From: Actinomadura parmotrematis
GTDB lineage: Bacteria > Actinomycetota > Actinomycetes > Streptosporangiales > Streptosporangiaceae
DNA: 64,000 bases
Direction of reading: 5' to 3'
NCBI RefSeq assembly: GCF_019458805.1
Contig: NZ_JAIBOA010000020.1
Span: forward strand, 62,001 to 126,000
The notes below the pieces were generated by a model, which searched no databases, was not told where the DNA came from, and was given only the letters and a program-made list of their open reading frames with translations. Position numbers and translations under genes: made by a program. Positions 26,856 through 35,941 of the stretch are shown here, one piece after another (within the stretch, counting starts at the first letter, position 1; every line of letters begins with the position of its first letter).

Positions 26856-27746
26856 CTAGGCGAGCGCCCAGCGGACCTGGGTGCGCACGCCCGGATCGGG
26901 GTCGGCCAGCGTCTCGGTGAGCGCGGTGACGACCTCGGCACGGTCCGTGGCCCACTGTTCCAAAGATTGGACCGCGGAGCGGCGGACATCGACGATCCGG
27001 TCGCGCAGCGCCCGGATCAGCGGCCGCACGGCGACCTCGGGGTCGGCCTCGGCGAGCGCGATCACCGCGCGGCGCCGGACCTGCCAGCTGGCGTGCGCGG
27101 TCGCGGTGACGACCCGGCCCTCCAGCTCGGGCGGGACGCCGAGCGACGCGGCGGCGTCCAGGGCCGCCATCCGCACCACCGGGTCGTGGTCGGCGAGCAG
27201 GTGCTCCAGGACGGGCAGCCCGGCCGGGCGGGCGAGGCGGGCGAGGCCCTCGGCGACGGCGACGCGCACCTCGCGGGAGGTGTCGTCGGCGGCCTCGGCG
27301 ACGCCGCCGAAGGCGTTCAGCGCGACGAGGGCGAGGACGGCCTGCACGCGCACGTAGGGCTCGCCGTCCTGGAGGCCCTGCTCGTAGAGCTCGGCGGCGT
27401 CGGCGGCGAGGCCGGTCAGCAGGCCCGCGGCGGCGGTGCGGACGGTCTCGTCGCGGCCGGCGGTGGAGGCGAGCAGCAGGGCGCGGACGCCGTCGTCGCC
27501 GAGGTAGACGTCGGGCAGGTCGCGCAGCGCGGCGATCGCGGCGCCGCGGACGGCCGGGTCGGCGTCGGCGAGCGCCCAGGCGAGGGCGTCGCCGGCGCCG
27601 CGGGCGGCGAGGCCGGTGCGGACGTCGTCCGCGAGGGCCCGCACGGCGGCGGCGCGGGCGGCGGGGTCGGGGTCGTGCAGGGACGGGGCCTGCGGCGCGG
27701 TGCTGGTGGTGACGGTGGTGACGGTGGCGGGATTCGTGATCGTCAT
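26856..27746 (-). CDS. HEAT-repeat protein
   Basis: The 296-residue protein consists of about eight ~31-residue helical repeats of the D-PDPAVRxAAIxAL type (for example DADPAVRGAAIAALRDLPD and DHDPVVRMAALDAAASLG). It has no signal or membrane segment. Such proteins are scaffolds or phycobilin-lyase-like folds; no enzyme motif is visible. It ends in DPGVRTQVRWALA. A good promoter lies about 130 bases upstream, and a terminator follows, so it is probably transcribed alone. Confidence 0.85.
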   Translation of the reverse strand: MTITNPATVTTVTTSTAPQAPSLHDPDPAARAAAVRALADDVRTGLAARGAGDALAWALADADPAVRGAAIAALRDLPDVYLGDDGVRALLLASTAGRDETVRTAAAGLLTGLAADAAELYEQGLQDGEPYVRVQAVLALVALNAFGGVAEAADDTSREVRVAVAEGLARLARPAGLPVLEHLLADHDPVVRMAALDAAASLGVPPELEGRVVTATAHASWQVRRRAVIALAEADPEVAVRPLIRALRDRIVDVRRSAVQSLEQWATDRAEVVTALTETLADPDPGVRTQVRWALA

Positions 27747-27876
27747 GATGGGCCTCCGGGAACGTCCGGGCTGGTCGGGGTCGCTGGGCTAGCGACGCCG
27801 ACACAGGTCGCTGGCCTGCCGCCGGAGGTCGACGTGCCGCCGCGAGGTGAGGGGCTCATGCGGATTCACAAGGCCC

Positions 27877-27905
27877 ATCCTGACCCCGATTCTCCACTAA
27901 GTCAA
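27877..27905 (-). promoter_or_regulatory. Promoter of the HEAT-repeat gene
   Basis: On the minus strand TTGACT (27905-27900) and CAGGAT (27882-27877) are separated by exactly 17 bases. The surrounding 27890-27930 is unusually AT-rich for this genome. A plus-strand frame of 19 codons (27858-27917) behind GAGGTGAGGGG crosses the same bases but is probably fortuitous. Confidence 0.5.
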
Positions 27906-27953
27906 CTCATTAAGTAGGAATTAAGGGGGGCGGGCCGCTCCCCCGCCCTCCCG

Positions 27954-30900
27954 TCAGGCCTTCTCCAGGTACTCCGTCCGGTCGGCGTCCAGCAGCGACG
28001 CGAGGGCCGCCGCGAGGCCGGGGTGGCGCGCCAGCTCCGGATCGCCGTCGACCAGCCGGGCCGCCTCCTCCCGCGCCTCGCGGATCACCTCCTCGTCGCG
28101 CAGCAGCGTCAGCATCTTCAGGCTCGACGCCCGGCCCGCCTGCGCCGCGCCGAGCACGTCGCCCTCCCGGCGCTGCTCCAGGTCCAGGCGCGACAGCTTG
28201 AACCCGTCGGTCGTCGAGGCGACCGCGTCCAGCCGATCACGCGCGGGGCCGCCCGCCTCGGCGTCGGTGACCAGCAGGCAGAGCCCGTGCAGCTTCCCGC
28301 GGCCGACGCGGCCGCGCAGCTGGTGGAGCTGCGAGACGCCGAACCGGTCCGCGTCCATGATCACCATGACGGTGGCGTTCGGCACGTCCACCCCCACCTC
28401 GATCACCGTGGTCGCCAGCAGCACGTCCAGCTCGCCCGCCGCGAACCGGCGCATCACCGCGTCCTTCTCGTCGGGGTGCAGCCGCCCGTGCAGCACCCCG
28501 ATCCGCAGCCCGGCGAGCAGCTCGCCCTCCAGCCGCGGCAGCACCTCCATGATCCCGAGCGGGGAGCGGCGCTCCCCCTCCTCCGCCGGCGGCGCCTCGC
28601 CCTCCTCGCCCTCCGGCCCGCCGATGCGCGGGCACACGATGTAGATCTGCCGGCCCTGCCCGGCCTCCTCCCGGATCCGCTCCCAGGTGCGGGCGAGGAA
28701 CGCCGGCTTCTCCGGCGGCACCACGTGCGTGCGGATCTCCGACCGGCCCGCCGGGAGCTGCCCGAGCACCGAGGTCTCCAGGTCGCCGAACACCGTCATC
28801 GCGACCGTCCGCGGGATCGGCGTCGCCGTCATCACCAGCACGTGCGGCCGCCCGCCCGCGACCTTCTCGCGCAGCGCGTCCCGCTGCTCCACCCCGAACC
28901 GGTGCTGCTCGTCCACCACCACCAGGCCGAGGTCGGCGAACTGGACGTGCCCCTCCAGCAGCGCGTGCGTGCCGACCACGATCCCCGCGCCGCCCGAGGC
29001 CGCCTCCAGCAGCGCCGCCTTGCGCGCCCTGGCGCCCTGCGACCCCGTCAGCAGCGCCACCCGCGTCGCCCTCTCGGCCCCGCCGATCTGCCCGGCCTGC
29101 GCGAGCTCCCCGAGCATCCCGGTGATCGACCGGTAGTGCTGCTGGGCGAGCACCTCGGTCGGCGCCAGCAGCGCCGCCTGCCCGCCCCCGTCCACCACCT
29201 GCAGCATCGCCCGCAACGCGACGATCGTGTTGTGCGTGGGCGTCCAGCCGTCGGTCACGTAGAGACGGTCGGGGTGCGCGACGGAGATGCACTGCACCTG
29301 CTTGCGGCCCACGTACTCGATGGCCCTGATGCCCTTGCGCCTCCGCTCGTACTTGGTGTGCGGCCGCAGCTTGGACGCCTTGCGCGGCAGCCGGAACGGC
29401 GCGTAGGCGTCGGGCAGGGCGACACTGGTCGTCCAGTAGCGGCCGCCCGCCCTGGTGACCGGGCGGCAGCGCGCGTAGCCGCCGAGCGACCGTGTCAGCC
29501 AGGCGACGTCCTCTGCGAGCCGTTCGGACGCCGAGGTGAAACTGACGTCGCGGCCTTCGGCCCGGAGCGTGCCGTCGGTGTCGAGCAGCCCTTGCAGGAG
29601 GGCGTGCCGTGCCTTGGCGGGTGCCGCCAGATAGGCGGGCGGCACGTGCTTGCCGTGCGCCCGGAGCTCATGGACGCCGAGCCGCCGCAGCGCGACGATC
29701 AGGGGGTTGCCGGCGCCACGGCGCTCGCCGAGGATCTGCCAGTCGAGCGGCCGTGACGGCTTCCGACGCATCCGGCAGCCGTCGGGCACCAGCTCCGCGA
29801 CGGCCTGGACGATCTCCTCGTCCTGGGTGGAGATCTCGACGCGGCCGTGCAGCAGGGAGCCGTCGCCGAGCAGGAGGCCGAGCAGATAGGGATCGACCGG
29901 GCGTTCGCCCAGGTCGTCCAGCTCGGGGGCTTCGAGCAACGGCAGGTACCACTTGCTCGTGCCGGACTTGCGCAGCAGGTCGGCGCGGAGCTCGCGCGTC
30001 GTCAGCACCTTCAACGGACCGCCCCGGTGCCAGCCGGTGTCGGTCTTGACGGGCCACAGGTGCTCGTCGTCGCACTCGACCGACGTGCCGTCGGAGAAGA
30101 CGAGCCGGTACACCTCGCGCTCGCCCTGCGGGAAGACGCCGGTGACGACGGTCGCCTCCCCGCCGGGGGTGATCACCTCGGTTCCGATCCCCATCTCTCC
30201 CATCGGCCGGTACCCGGCCGGCGTGAGGACGCCCGCGTCCAGCGGCTGGGCCTTGCCGGCGCCGACGTCGCCCTGGAGGAGGCGGTGCATGGGGTGGGCG
30301 CGGGCGAGGTCGGCGGCGATCTCGTCGCCGACGGTGCGCTGGCCGTCGGTGAGGGTGAAGGGCAGGCGGGCGTCGAAGGCGTCGAGGAGGCCGCCGGCGG
30401 CGCGGGGGCGGGCGGTGGCGGGCAGGCCGGCGGCGGCGCGGCGGCGCTGGGCGAGGGCGACCTGGAGGACGAACGCCTCGTCCCACTTCAGGCGCTTGCG
30501 GGCGCGGCCGAGGTCGTCCCAGGAGCGGGGGCGGTGCACGCCCTCGTAGGCGGCGCGCTGGTCGGCGAGGCGGTGCGCGGCGCGGACGGCGGCGGGGAGC
30601 GGGTCGTCGCCGAGGTCGGCCTGGTCCAGGACGATGCCGACGGACTGGCCGATCGTCTCGATGTCCAGGCCCTTGGTGGAGGGGTAGATCGGGATGATCT
30701 CGTCGGCCCACTCCTGGGCGGCGGCCTCGCCGGCGCGGTCGGGGACGACCTTGTACTGCGGGTGCGCGAGCTGGCGCTGCGGGCGGCCCGACCGCGGCCG
30801 GTAGGTGCTGATCTTGCCGGCGAACAGGCCGCGGGTGCCCGGGGACAGGTCGCGCTCGGCGACGTAGGAGCCGCGGCGGCCGAAGAAGCTGAGCTTCAGC

Positions 30901-31169
30901 TCGCCGGTGCCGTCGGTGACGGTGATCTCCAGGACGTAGCCGGGGCTGCGGGTGAGGGTGCGGCCCTGCACCTTGACGACCTCGGCCATGACGGTGACGT
31001 GCTCGCCGTCCTCCAGCTCGGCGAGCGGGGTGAGCTCGCCGCGGTGGGCGTAGCGGCGCGGGTAGTGGTGGAGCAGGTCGCGGGCCGTGTGCAGGTCGAG
31101 TCCCTTGTCCAGCACCTTGGCGGTCTTGTCGCCCAGGACCTTGCGCAACGGCTCGTCGAGGTTCGTCAC
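27954..31169 (-). CDS. recG: ATP-dependent DNA helicase RecG with an in-frame intein
   Basis: RecG remodels stalled forks and Holliday junctions. The reading frame is 1071 codons: 730 belong to RecG, a normal length, and 341 (residues 307-647) to an intein. The N-terminal wedge domain precedes the helicase core. Walker A (GDVGAGK/T) is split by the intein after its Lys, and the frame resumes with TIVALRAMLQVV. DEQH is seen in VVVDEQHRFGVEQRD, and the TATPIPRT, ATTVIEVGVDVPNA and QLRGRVGR motifs are intact. The enzyme is active only after splicing. The GTG at 31169 follows the DAK2-protein gene by 30 bases. Confidence 0.97.
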   Translation of the reverse strand: MTNLDEPLRKVLGDKTAKVLDKGLDLHTARDLLHHYPRRYAHRGELTPLAELEDGEHVTVMAEVVKVQGRTLTRSPGYVLEITVTDGTGELKLSFFGRRGSYVAERDLSPGTRGLFAGKISTYRPRSGRPQRQLAHPQYKVVPDRAGEAAAQEWADEIIPIYPSTKGLDIETIGQSVGIVLDQADLGDDPLPAAVRAAHRLADQRAAYEGVHRPRSWDDLGRARKRLKWDEAFVLQVALAQRRRAAAGLPATARPRAAGGLLDAFDARLPFTLTDGQRTVGDEIAADLARAHPMHRLLQGDVGAGKAQPLDAGVLTPAGYRPMGEMGIGTEVITPGGEATVVTGVFPQGEREVYRLVFSDGTSVECDDEHLWPVKTDTGWHRGGPLKVLTTRELRADLLRKSGTSKWYLPLLEAPELDDLGERPVDPYLLGLLLGDGSLLHGRVEISTQDEEIVQAVAELVPDGCRMRRKPSRPLDWQILGERRGAGNPLIVALRRLGVHELRAHGKHVPPAYLAAPAKARHALLQGLLDTDGTLRAEGRDVSFTSASERLAEDVAWLTRSLGGYARCRPVTRAGGRYWTTSVALPDAYAPFRLPRKASKLRPHTKYERRRKGIRAIEYVGRKQVQCISVAHPDRLYVTDGWTPTHNTIVALRAMLQVVDGGGQAALLAPTEVLAQQHYRSITGMLGELAQAGQIGGAERATRVALLTGSQGARARKAALLEAASGGAGIVVGTHALLEGHVQFADLGLVVVDEQHRFGVEQRDALREKVAGGRPHVLVMTATPIPRTVAMTVFGDLETSVLGQLPAGRSEIRTHVVPPEKPAFLARTWERIREEAGQGRQIYIVCPRIGGPEGEEGEAPPAEEGERRSPLGIMEVLPRLEGELLAGLRIGVLHGRLHPDEKDAVMRRFAAGELDVLLATTVIEVGVDVPNATVMVIMDADRFGVSQLHQLRGRVGRGKLHGLCLLVTDAEAGGPARDRLDAVASTTDGFKLSRLDLEQRREGDVLGAAQAGRASSLKMLTLLRDEEVIREAREEAARLVDGDPELARHPGLAAALASLLDADRTEYLEKA
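29229..30251 (-). other. Class 3 intein with LAGLIDADG homing endonuclease inside RecG
   Basis: The 341-residue insert begins AQPLDAGVLTPAGYRPMG and ends GWTPTHN, followed by Thr in the host protein. Its first residue is Ala instead of Cys or Ser. The three class 3 residues are present: Trp two residues after the block B His (CDDEHLW), Cys in block F (QVQCISVAHPDRLYVTDG) and Thr just before the terminal His-Asn. Two endonuclease motifs (LLGLLLGDGSL near residue 124 and LLQGLLDTDGTL near residue 218) mark a LAGLIDADG enzyme with its acidic residues. The insertion point is the Walker A loop, a typical intein site. The boundaries were set from the protein junctions. Confidence 0.93.
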
Positions 31170-31199
31170 CCGTCTTTTCTAGCCCATCGCACCGACACC

Positions 31200-32792
31200 T
31201 CACTCCACGCCGAGCAGGAGCGGGTAGCGCTCCTGCCCGCCGTCGTAGGCGCCGACCTCGACGTGGGGGTGCCGCTCGCCCAGGTGGCGCTCCAGGGTCG
31301 CGGCGAGATCGGCGGGGGCGTGCCGGCCGGTGATGACGGTGACGAGCTCGCCGCCGCCCGACAGCATCCGGTCGAGGACGGCGCGGGCGGCGGCGGCGAG
31401 GTCGCGGCGGATGAGCACGACGTCGCCCTCGATGAGGCCGAGGACGTCGCCGGGCTGGCAGAGGCCGACGCTGGTGACGGCCTCTTCCGCGGCGACCTCC
31501 AGGTGGCCGGAGCGGGTGGCGCCGGCGGCGCGGGTCATGGCGATGAGGTCCTCGCCGAAGCGGCGCCTCGGGTCGTGCACGGCGAGGGCGGCGAGGCCCT
31601 GCACCGACGCCTTGGTGGGGACGACGGCGATGCGCGCGCCCGCGTCGCGGGCGCGCTCGGCGGCGGCCTCGGCGAGGGCGAGGACCTCGGGCTCGTTCGG
31701 CAGCACGGCGACCTCGTCGCCGGCGGCGAGGATCGCGTCGGCGAGGACGGCGAGCGGCGGGACCGTGCCGGGCTCGCGCCGCACCACGCGGGCGCCGCAG
31801 TCCTCGAAGAGGGCGGCGAGGCCGCCGGCGGCGGTGACGGCGACGACGGCGCGGCCGGTGTGGGGGGCGCCGTGGGCGGGACCGTCGGCGTCGGCGATGC
31901 GCAGGTAGGTGACGCGGACGCGGTGCGGGCGGCCCGCGGCGAGACCCGCCTCGATGGCGGCGCCCGCGTCGTGCACGTGGACGTGGACGTTCCACAGGCC
32001 GCCGCCGCCGATGATGACCAGGGAGTCGCCGAGCGCGTCGAGGGCCTCGCGGAGCGGCGGGACCGCGTCGTCGGGGGCGTCCAGCAGGTACATGACCTCG
32101 TAGCCGGGGCCGGGCTCGCCCGCGGGGGCGGGCCCGGCGGGGGCGGTGCCCGCCGTGCGGGCGGGGACCTCGTAGCGCTCGGGGTACTCCTCGGTGACCA
32201 CGGCGGTGAGGGCGTCCAGGACCACGCAGAGGCCCGCACCGCCCGCGTCGACGACGCCGTGGCGGGCGAGGACGTCCAGATCGCCGGTGGTGGCGCGCAG
32301 GGCGCGGCGGGCGCCCGCGGCGGCGGCGCGGGCGACGTCGGCGAGGCGCGGCCCGGCGGCGGTGGCCGCTTCGGCGGCGGCGTGCAGGACGCTGAGGATG
32401 GTGCCCTCGACGGGGTGCGCGACGGCGCCGCGCGCGAGCCCGGCGGCGTGGTCGAGGGCCTTGGCGAGCAGGGCGCCGTCCGCGGGCCGGTCCGCGGGGC
32501 CGAGGACGGCGGCGAGGCCGCGCAGCGTCTGGGCGAGGATGACGCCCGAGTTGCCGCGGGCGCCGAGCAGGGCGCCCTCGGCGAGCGCCCGCCAGGCGCC
32601 CGCCGTGCCGGGGGGCGCCTCGTCGGCGGCGTCGGCGGCGGCGAGGACGGTGAGGTGCAGGTTGGTGCCGGTGTCCCCGTCGGGGACGGGGAACACGTTG
32701 AGGGCGTCGACCTCGCCCCGGGTGCGGCCGAGGGCCTCGGCCGCCAGCCTGCTCCAGCGCCGTACCGCCGCCCCGTCCAGGTCCTCGACCAC
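31200..32792 (-). CDS. DAK2-domain protein, FakA-like (fatty acid kinase subunit homologue)
   Basis: The 530-residue protein has an N-terminal DAK2 kinase domain (NVFPVPDGDTGTNLHLTV, LLGARGNSGVILAQTLRG) and a C-terminal DhaK/FakA-type region. In Firmicutes FakA phosphorylates fatty acids bound by a FakB partner for phospholipid synthesis; no FakB gene is seen here. The gene lies directly upstream of recG and is divergent from rpmB, an order conserved in actinomycetes. The substrate is inferred from family only. Confidence 0.88.
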   Translation of the reverse strand: MVEDLDGAAVRRWSRLAAEALGRTRGEVDALNVFPVPDGDTGTNLHLTVLAAADAADEAPPGTAGAWRALAEGALLGARGNSGVILAQTLRGLAAVLGPADRPADGALLAKALDHAAGLARGAVAHPVEGTILSVLHAAAEAATAAGPRLADVARAAAAGARRALRATTGDLDVLARHGVVDAGGAGLCVVLDALTAVVTEEYPERYEVPARTAGTAPAGPAPAGEPGPGYEVMYLLDAPDDAVPPLREALDALGDSLVIIGGGGLWNVHVHVHDAGAAIEAGLAAGRPHRVRVTYLRIADADGPAHGAPHTGRAVVAVTAAGGLAALFEDCGARVVRREPGTVPPLAVLADAILAAGDEVAVLPNEPEVLALAEAAAERARDAGARIAVVPTKASVQGLAALAVHDPRRRFGEDLIAMTRAAGATRSGHLEVAAEEAVTSVGLCQPGDVLGLIEGDVVLIRRDLAAAARAVLDRMLSGGGELVTVITGRHAPADLAATLERHLGERHPHVEVGAYDGGQERYPLLLGVE

Positions 32793-32905
32793 GTGTGCTC
32801 CCCTCGGCCGTTCCGCGCCTCTCTCTGTACCGCGACCGGCCCGTTCGTGGAAAGTGCGGGCGGCCGATTCCGCAGGCTGATTCGCCTAGCACGCGGCGCG
32901 TCGGC

Positions 32906-32911
32906 TAGTCT
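32906..32911 (+). promoter_or_regulatory. Candidate -10 box of rpmB
   Basis: TAGTCT lies about 115 bases before the rpmB start within the divergent DAK2/rpmB spacer (32793-33026). A weak -35 (TTCGCC) lies 19 bases upstream. By-eye assignment. Confidence 0.35.
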
Positions 32912-33026
32912 GATCCCTGCGCCTCATCCGGGGCGCCCTTTCGAGCGCTTCGGCCCTCGGCACCGCGTGCCGCGGGATCGCCGATCCGCTCCGATCCACA
33001 GCATCGACACCCACTTGGAGTTTCCC

Positions 33027-33221
33027 GTGGCTTCCGTCTGCGACGTCTGCGGCAAGGGACCCGGTTTCGGCATGCGCGTCTCCCACTCGCACCGCCGCAC
33101 CCCGCGCCGCTGGAACCCCAACATCCAGCGCGTGCGCGCCGTCGTGAACGGCAGCACCAAGCGGATCAACGCCTGCACCTCGTGCATCAAGGCCGGCAAG
33201 GTCGTCAAGCCGACCGTCTGA
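33027..33221 (+). CDS. rpmB: 50S ribosomal protein L28
   Basis: The 64-residue protein starts at a GTG at 33027 (MASVCDVCGKGPGFGMRVSHSH) behind TTGGAG. CDVC (residues 5-8) and CTSC (residues 50-53) are the four cysteines of the zinc-containing (C+) type of L28. Many actinomycetes also keep a zinc-free paralogue under Zur control; this one is the zinc form. A strong terminator follows. Confidence 0.97.
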   Translation: MASVCDVCGKGPGFGMRVSHSHRRTPRRWNPNIQRVRAVVNGSTKRINACTSCIKAGKVVKPTV

Positions 33222-33247
33222 TCCGGCCGGGCGCCCCTCCGGGCTTC

Positions 33248-33284
33248 GCCGGTCTCGTCCTCCCAGGGGACGGGACCGGCTTTT
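33248..33284 (+). terminator. Rho-independent terminator of rpmB
   Basis: A 13-bp stem (33248-33260 with 33268-33280, one G:T pair) with a seven-base loop is followed by TTTT. It lies 27 bases past the rpmB stop and ahead of the convergent thiD gene. It is the clearest intrinsic terminator in the window. Confidence 0.88.
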
Positions 33285-33319
33285 CGTCGTCCGGGCCCGC
33301 CCCGCCCCGGGTCCGGGGG

Positions 33320-34114
33320 TCAGCGGGTGCGCCAGGCGTGGTCGACCGGGCCGATGCCGGCGCCGAGCGGGAACCCGGCGGCGATGGCGCCGGTGACGTA
33401 GTCCTTGGCGGCGGCGACCGCGGCGGGGACGGTGTCGCCGAGCGCGAGCCGGGAGGCGATCGCCGACGCCAGCGTGCAGCCGGTGCCGTGGGTGTGCCGG
33501 TTGTCGTGGCGGGCGGCGGTGAAGCGGTGCTCGCGCTCGCCGTCGAACAGCAGGTCGGCGGGCTCGCCGGGCAGGTGCCCGCCCTTGATCAGCGCCCACC
33601 GGGGGCCGAGCGCGAGGACGGCCTCGGCGGCCTCGCGGAGCCCCGACTCGTCCACCACCTTCACGCCGGTGAGCTGCTCGACCTCCCACAGGTTGGGGGT
33701 CGCGACGGTCGCGACGGGGAGCAGGACGGCGCGGACGGCGGCGACGGCGTCGCGGGCGAGCAGGGCGTCGCCGTGCTTGGAGACGCCGACCGGGTCGACC
33801 ACGACGGGCGCGTCCACGGTGGCGAGGCGGGCGGCGACGGTCTCCACGAGGGCGGTCGAGGCGAGCATCCCGGTCTTCACCGCGTGCACGCCGATGTCGT
33901 CCAGGACCGAGTCGAGCTGCGCGCGGACGGCCTCGGGCGGCAGCTCCCAGAAGCCCTGGACGCCGACGGAGTTCTGCGCGGTCACGGCCGCGACGACGCT
34001 CATGCCGTGCACGCCGTGGGCGTGCATGGTCTTCAGGTCGGCCTGGATCCCGGCGCCGCCGCCGGAGTCCGATCCCGCGACGGTGAGGACGAGCGGCGGA
34101 GCGGAGACGGTCAT
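33320..34114 (-). CDS. thiD: Hydroxymethylpyrimidine/phosphomethylpyrimidine kinase
   Basis: ThiD phosphorylates HMP and HMP-P for thiamine synthesis. The 264-residue ribokinase-fold protein has the start VLTVAGSDSGGGAGIQADLKT, the central VVDPVGVSKHGDALL and the anion hole AARHDNRHTHGTGCTLASAIA. It starts at the ATG at 34114. The thiamine phosphate kinase gene thiL is two genes upstream. Confidence 0.95.
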   Translation of the reverse strand: MTVSAPPLVLTVAGSDSGGGAGIQADLKTMHAHGVHGMSVVAAVTAQNSVGVQGFWELPPEAVRAQLDSVLDDIGVHAVKTGMLASTALVETVAARLATVDAPVVVDPVGVSKHGDALLARDAVAAVRAVLLPVATVATPNLWEVEQLTGVKVVDESGLREAAEAVLALGPRWALIKGGHLPGEPADLLFDGEREHRFTAARHDNRHTHGTGCTLASAIASRLALGDTVPAAVAAAKDYVTGAIAAGFPLGAGIGPVDHAWRTR

Positions 34115-34163
34115 GCCCCTACTTTAGGGCGCACACCACCGCGCATTGGTGCGTTCCCGGCGG

Positions 34164-34805
34164 TCAGGGGTGGGCGCAGGTGAGCTTGTTCAGGACGCAC
34201 GTGGCGGGGGCGGCGGCGGTGCCGCGCGCGGTGTAGACGACCGTGACCGAGGCGCCGGGGGCGAGCGCCGCGGCGCTGCGCACCCAGCCCTGCCTCCCGG
34301 TCCGCACGACCTGCCCGCCCGACAGCGTCCGCACCGTGGCGGCGGGGAAGGCGAAGGCGAGCGACCAGCGCGGGGCGGCCGCGTCGCCGCGGTTGGCGAT
34401 GGTGGCGGCGCCGGTGAAGCCGGTCGCGGTGCGCGCGGTCGTGCGGAAGGAGACGACGAGGCGCGCGGTGCCGCGGGCGCTGCGGCTGGCCCGGTCGCCG
34501 GGGTTGCGCTGCGCGACCTGGCTCTCCTCGGTGCCGGACTGGGCGCCCTCCGAGGGCGGGGAGAAGTTCAGCGAGATCTGCTTGGTGCTGTAGGCGTAGG
34601 CGACGACTCCGACGGCGATCACCAGCGCGAAGATCGGCAGCAGCGGCACGGGGGTCATCGCGAGCAGCCGCGCCGCCCGGCCGCGGGCGGGTTCGGCGGG
34701 ACCGCCGGGGCCCTCGGGGGCCTCGTGCCGGGAGGGGCCGGCGGGCGGTCCGGCGGCCCGCCCGGGGCCGCCCTGCGCCTGCTGGAGCTTGGTGTGTCGT
34801 CCCAT
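34164..34805 (-). CDS. Membrane-anchored protein with a CBM2-like outer domain
   Basis: The 213-residue protein has a Gly/Pro-rich cytoplasmic N-terminus (~1-48), one membrane helix (VPLLPIFALVIAVGVVAYAY) and an outer beta domain. In that domain TGFTGAATIANRGDAAAPRWSLAFAF and WVRSAAALAPGASVTVVYTARG resemble the beta-sandwich of family 2 carbohydrate-binding modules. The C-terminal CVLNKLTC may form a disulfide. The match is by eye and the ligand is unknown. It lies between thiL and thiD. Confidence 0.6.
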   Translation of the reverse strand: MGRHTKLQQAQGGPGRAAGPPAGPSRHEAPEGPGGPAEPARGRAARLLAMTPVPLLPIFALVIAVGVVAYAYSTKQISLNFSPPSEGAQSGTEESQVAQRNPGDRASRSARGTARLVVSFRTTARTATGFTGAATIANRGDAAAPRWSLAFAFPAATVRTLSGGQVVRTGRQGWVRSAAALAPGASVTVVYTARGTAAAPATCVLNKLTCAHP

Positions 34806-34906
34806 CCCATCCCTCTTCGATCACAGGATGTATACCAAATCCCCGTCAAGGCTGCCTACCGGATGAGCAAAGCCGCACCTCGGGACGCATCCCGCCGTAG
34901 GGCCCC

Positions 34907-35842
34907 TCAGCTGCTGAAATGATCCCATCCGCCGGGGCCGGCGGGGCGGCCGTCCACGACCACGCCCGTGCCCTGCGTCACGGTGCCCGCCGCCACCGTC
35001 CCCACCACCGTCCATGATGGCGGCAGCGGGGCGTCCGGCGGGAAGGTACCGGCGAAGCCGTGGTCCTCGCCGCCGGTGAGGACGTGCCGCAGGCCGTCCG
35101 GGCCGAGGACGGCGGGGACCGGCACCCGCGCCGTGTCGATCTCGATGCGGACGCCGGACGCGGCGGCGATGTGCCCGGCGTCCTGGAGCAGGCCGTCGCT
35201 CACGTCCAGCAGCGCGGTGGCGCCCAGCGCGCGGGCCTCGGCGCCCGCCGCGTAGGGCGGGCGGGGGCGGCGGTGGGCGTCCAGCAGCTCGGCGGGGCCG
35301 TCCGCGCCGGCGCGGAACAGGTCGAGGCCGGCCGAGGAGAACCCGAGGCGGCCCCGGTAGGCGAGCACGTCGCCGGGGCGGGCGCCGGAGCGGGTGAGCG
35401 GCTGCGCGCCGCCGAGGTCGCCGAGCGCGGTGACCGCGAGAGTGACCTCGGACGCCGCGACGACGTCGCCGCCCGCGACGCCCGCGCCCGTCTCGGCGCA
35501 CTCGTCGGCGAGGCCGTCGTAGAGCCGCTCGACCCAGGCGGTCCCGGTGGCGGGCGGCAGCGCGAGGCCGACGAGCAGCGCGGTCGGGCGGGCGCCCATC
35601 GCGACGACGTCGGCGAGGTTCTGCGCGGCGGCCTTGCGGCCGATGTCGTAGGGCCCCGACCAGTCGCGGCGGAAGTGGCGGCCCTCCACCAGCAGGTCGG
35701 TGGTCGCGGCGACCCGCCCGTCGGGGGCGGCGACGAGCGCTGCGTCGTCGCCGGGGCCGAGCAGGACCGCCGGCGCGGCGGGCAGCCGCGCGGCCAGCCG
35801 CCCGATCAGCCCGAATTCCCCCAGCTCAGAGATACCGGTCAT
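34907..35842 (-). CDS. thiL: Thiamine-monophosphate kinase
   Basis: ThiL makes thiamine diphosphate from thiamine monophosphate and ATP. The 311-residue protein begins MTGISELGEFGLIGRLAARL and has LLGPGDDAALV, TTDLLVEGRHF, AAQNLADVVAMGARP and LDVSDGLLQDAGHIA, the acidic metal sites of the PurM-like fold. The ATG at 35842 is the family start. It is divergent from the Lrp-type gene. Confidence 0.95.
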   Translation of the reverse strand: MTGISELGEFGLIGRLAARLPAAPAVLLGPGDDAALVAAPDGRVAATTDLLVEGRHFRRDWSGPYDIGRKAAAQNLADVVAMGARPTALLVGLALPPATGTAWVERLYDGLADECAETGAGVAGGDVVAASEVTLAVTALGDLGGAQPLTRSGARPGDVLAYRGRLGFSSAGLDLFRAGADGPAELLDAHRRPRPPYAAGAEARALGATALLDVSDGLLQDAGHIAAASGVRIEIDTARVPVPAVLGPDGLRHVLTGGEDHGFAGTFPPDAPLPPSWTVVGTVAAGTVTQGTGVVVDGRPAGPGGWDHFSS

Positions 35843-35941
35843 GCTCCCCCGTTCCACCCGCCCCACCCCGTGCTGCCGCCACGGCGCACAACACGATACG
35901 GTGACCGTCCGAACGCTTTTCTCCGCCCAGGGGAGGACGTG

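Noticed and set aside
27858..27917. 19-codon plus-strand frame behind GAGGTGAGGGG
   Set aside because: It overlaps the -35/-10 of the minus-strand HEAT gene and leads into no gene on its strand. The purine-rich site is probably chance.
27954..31169. RecG pseudogene or transposon insertion
   Set aside because: The insert is in frame, has intein splicing and endonuclease motifs, and both RecG halves are complete. There are no terminal inverted repeats or target duplication.
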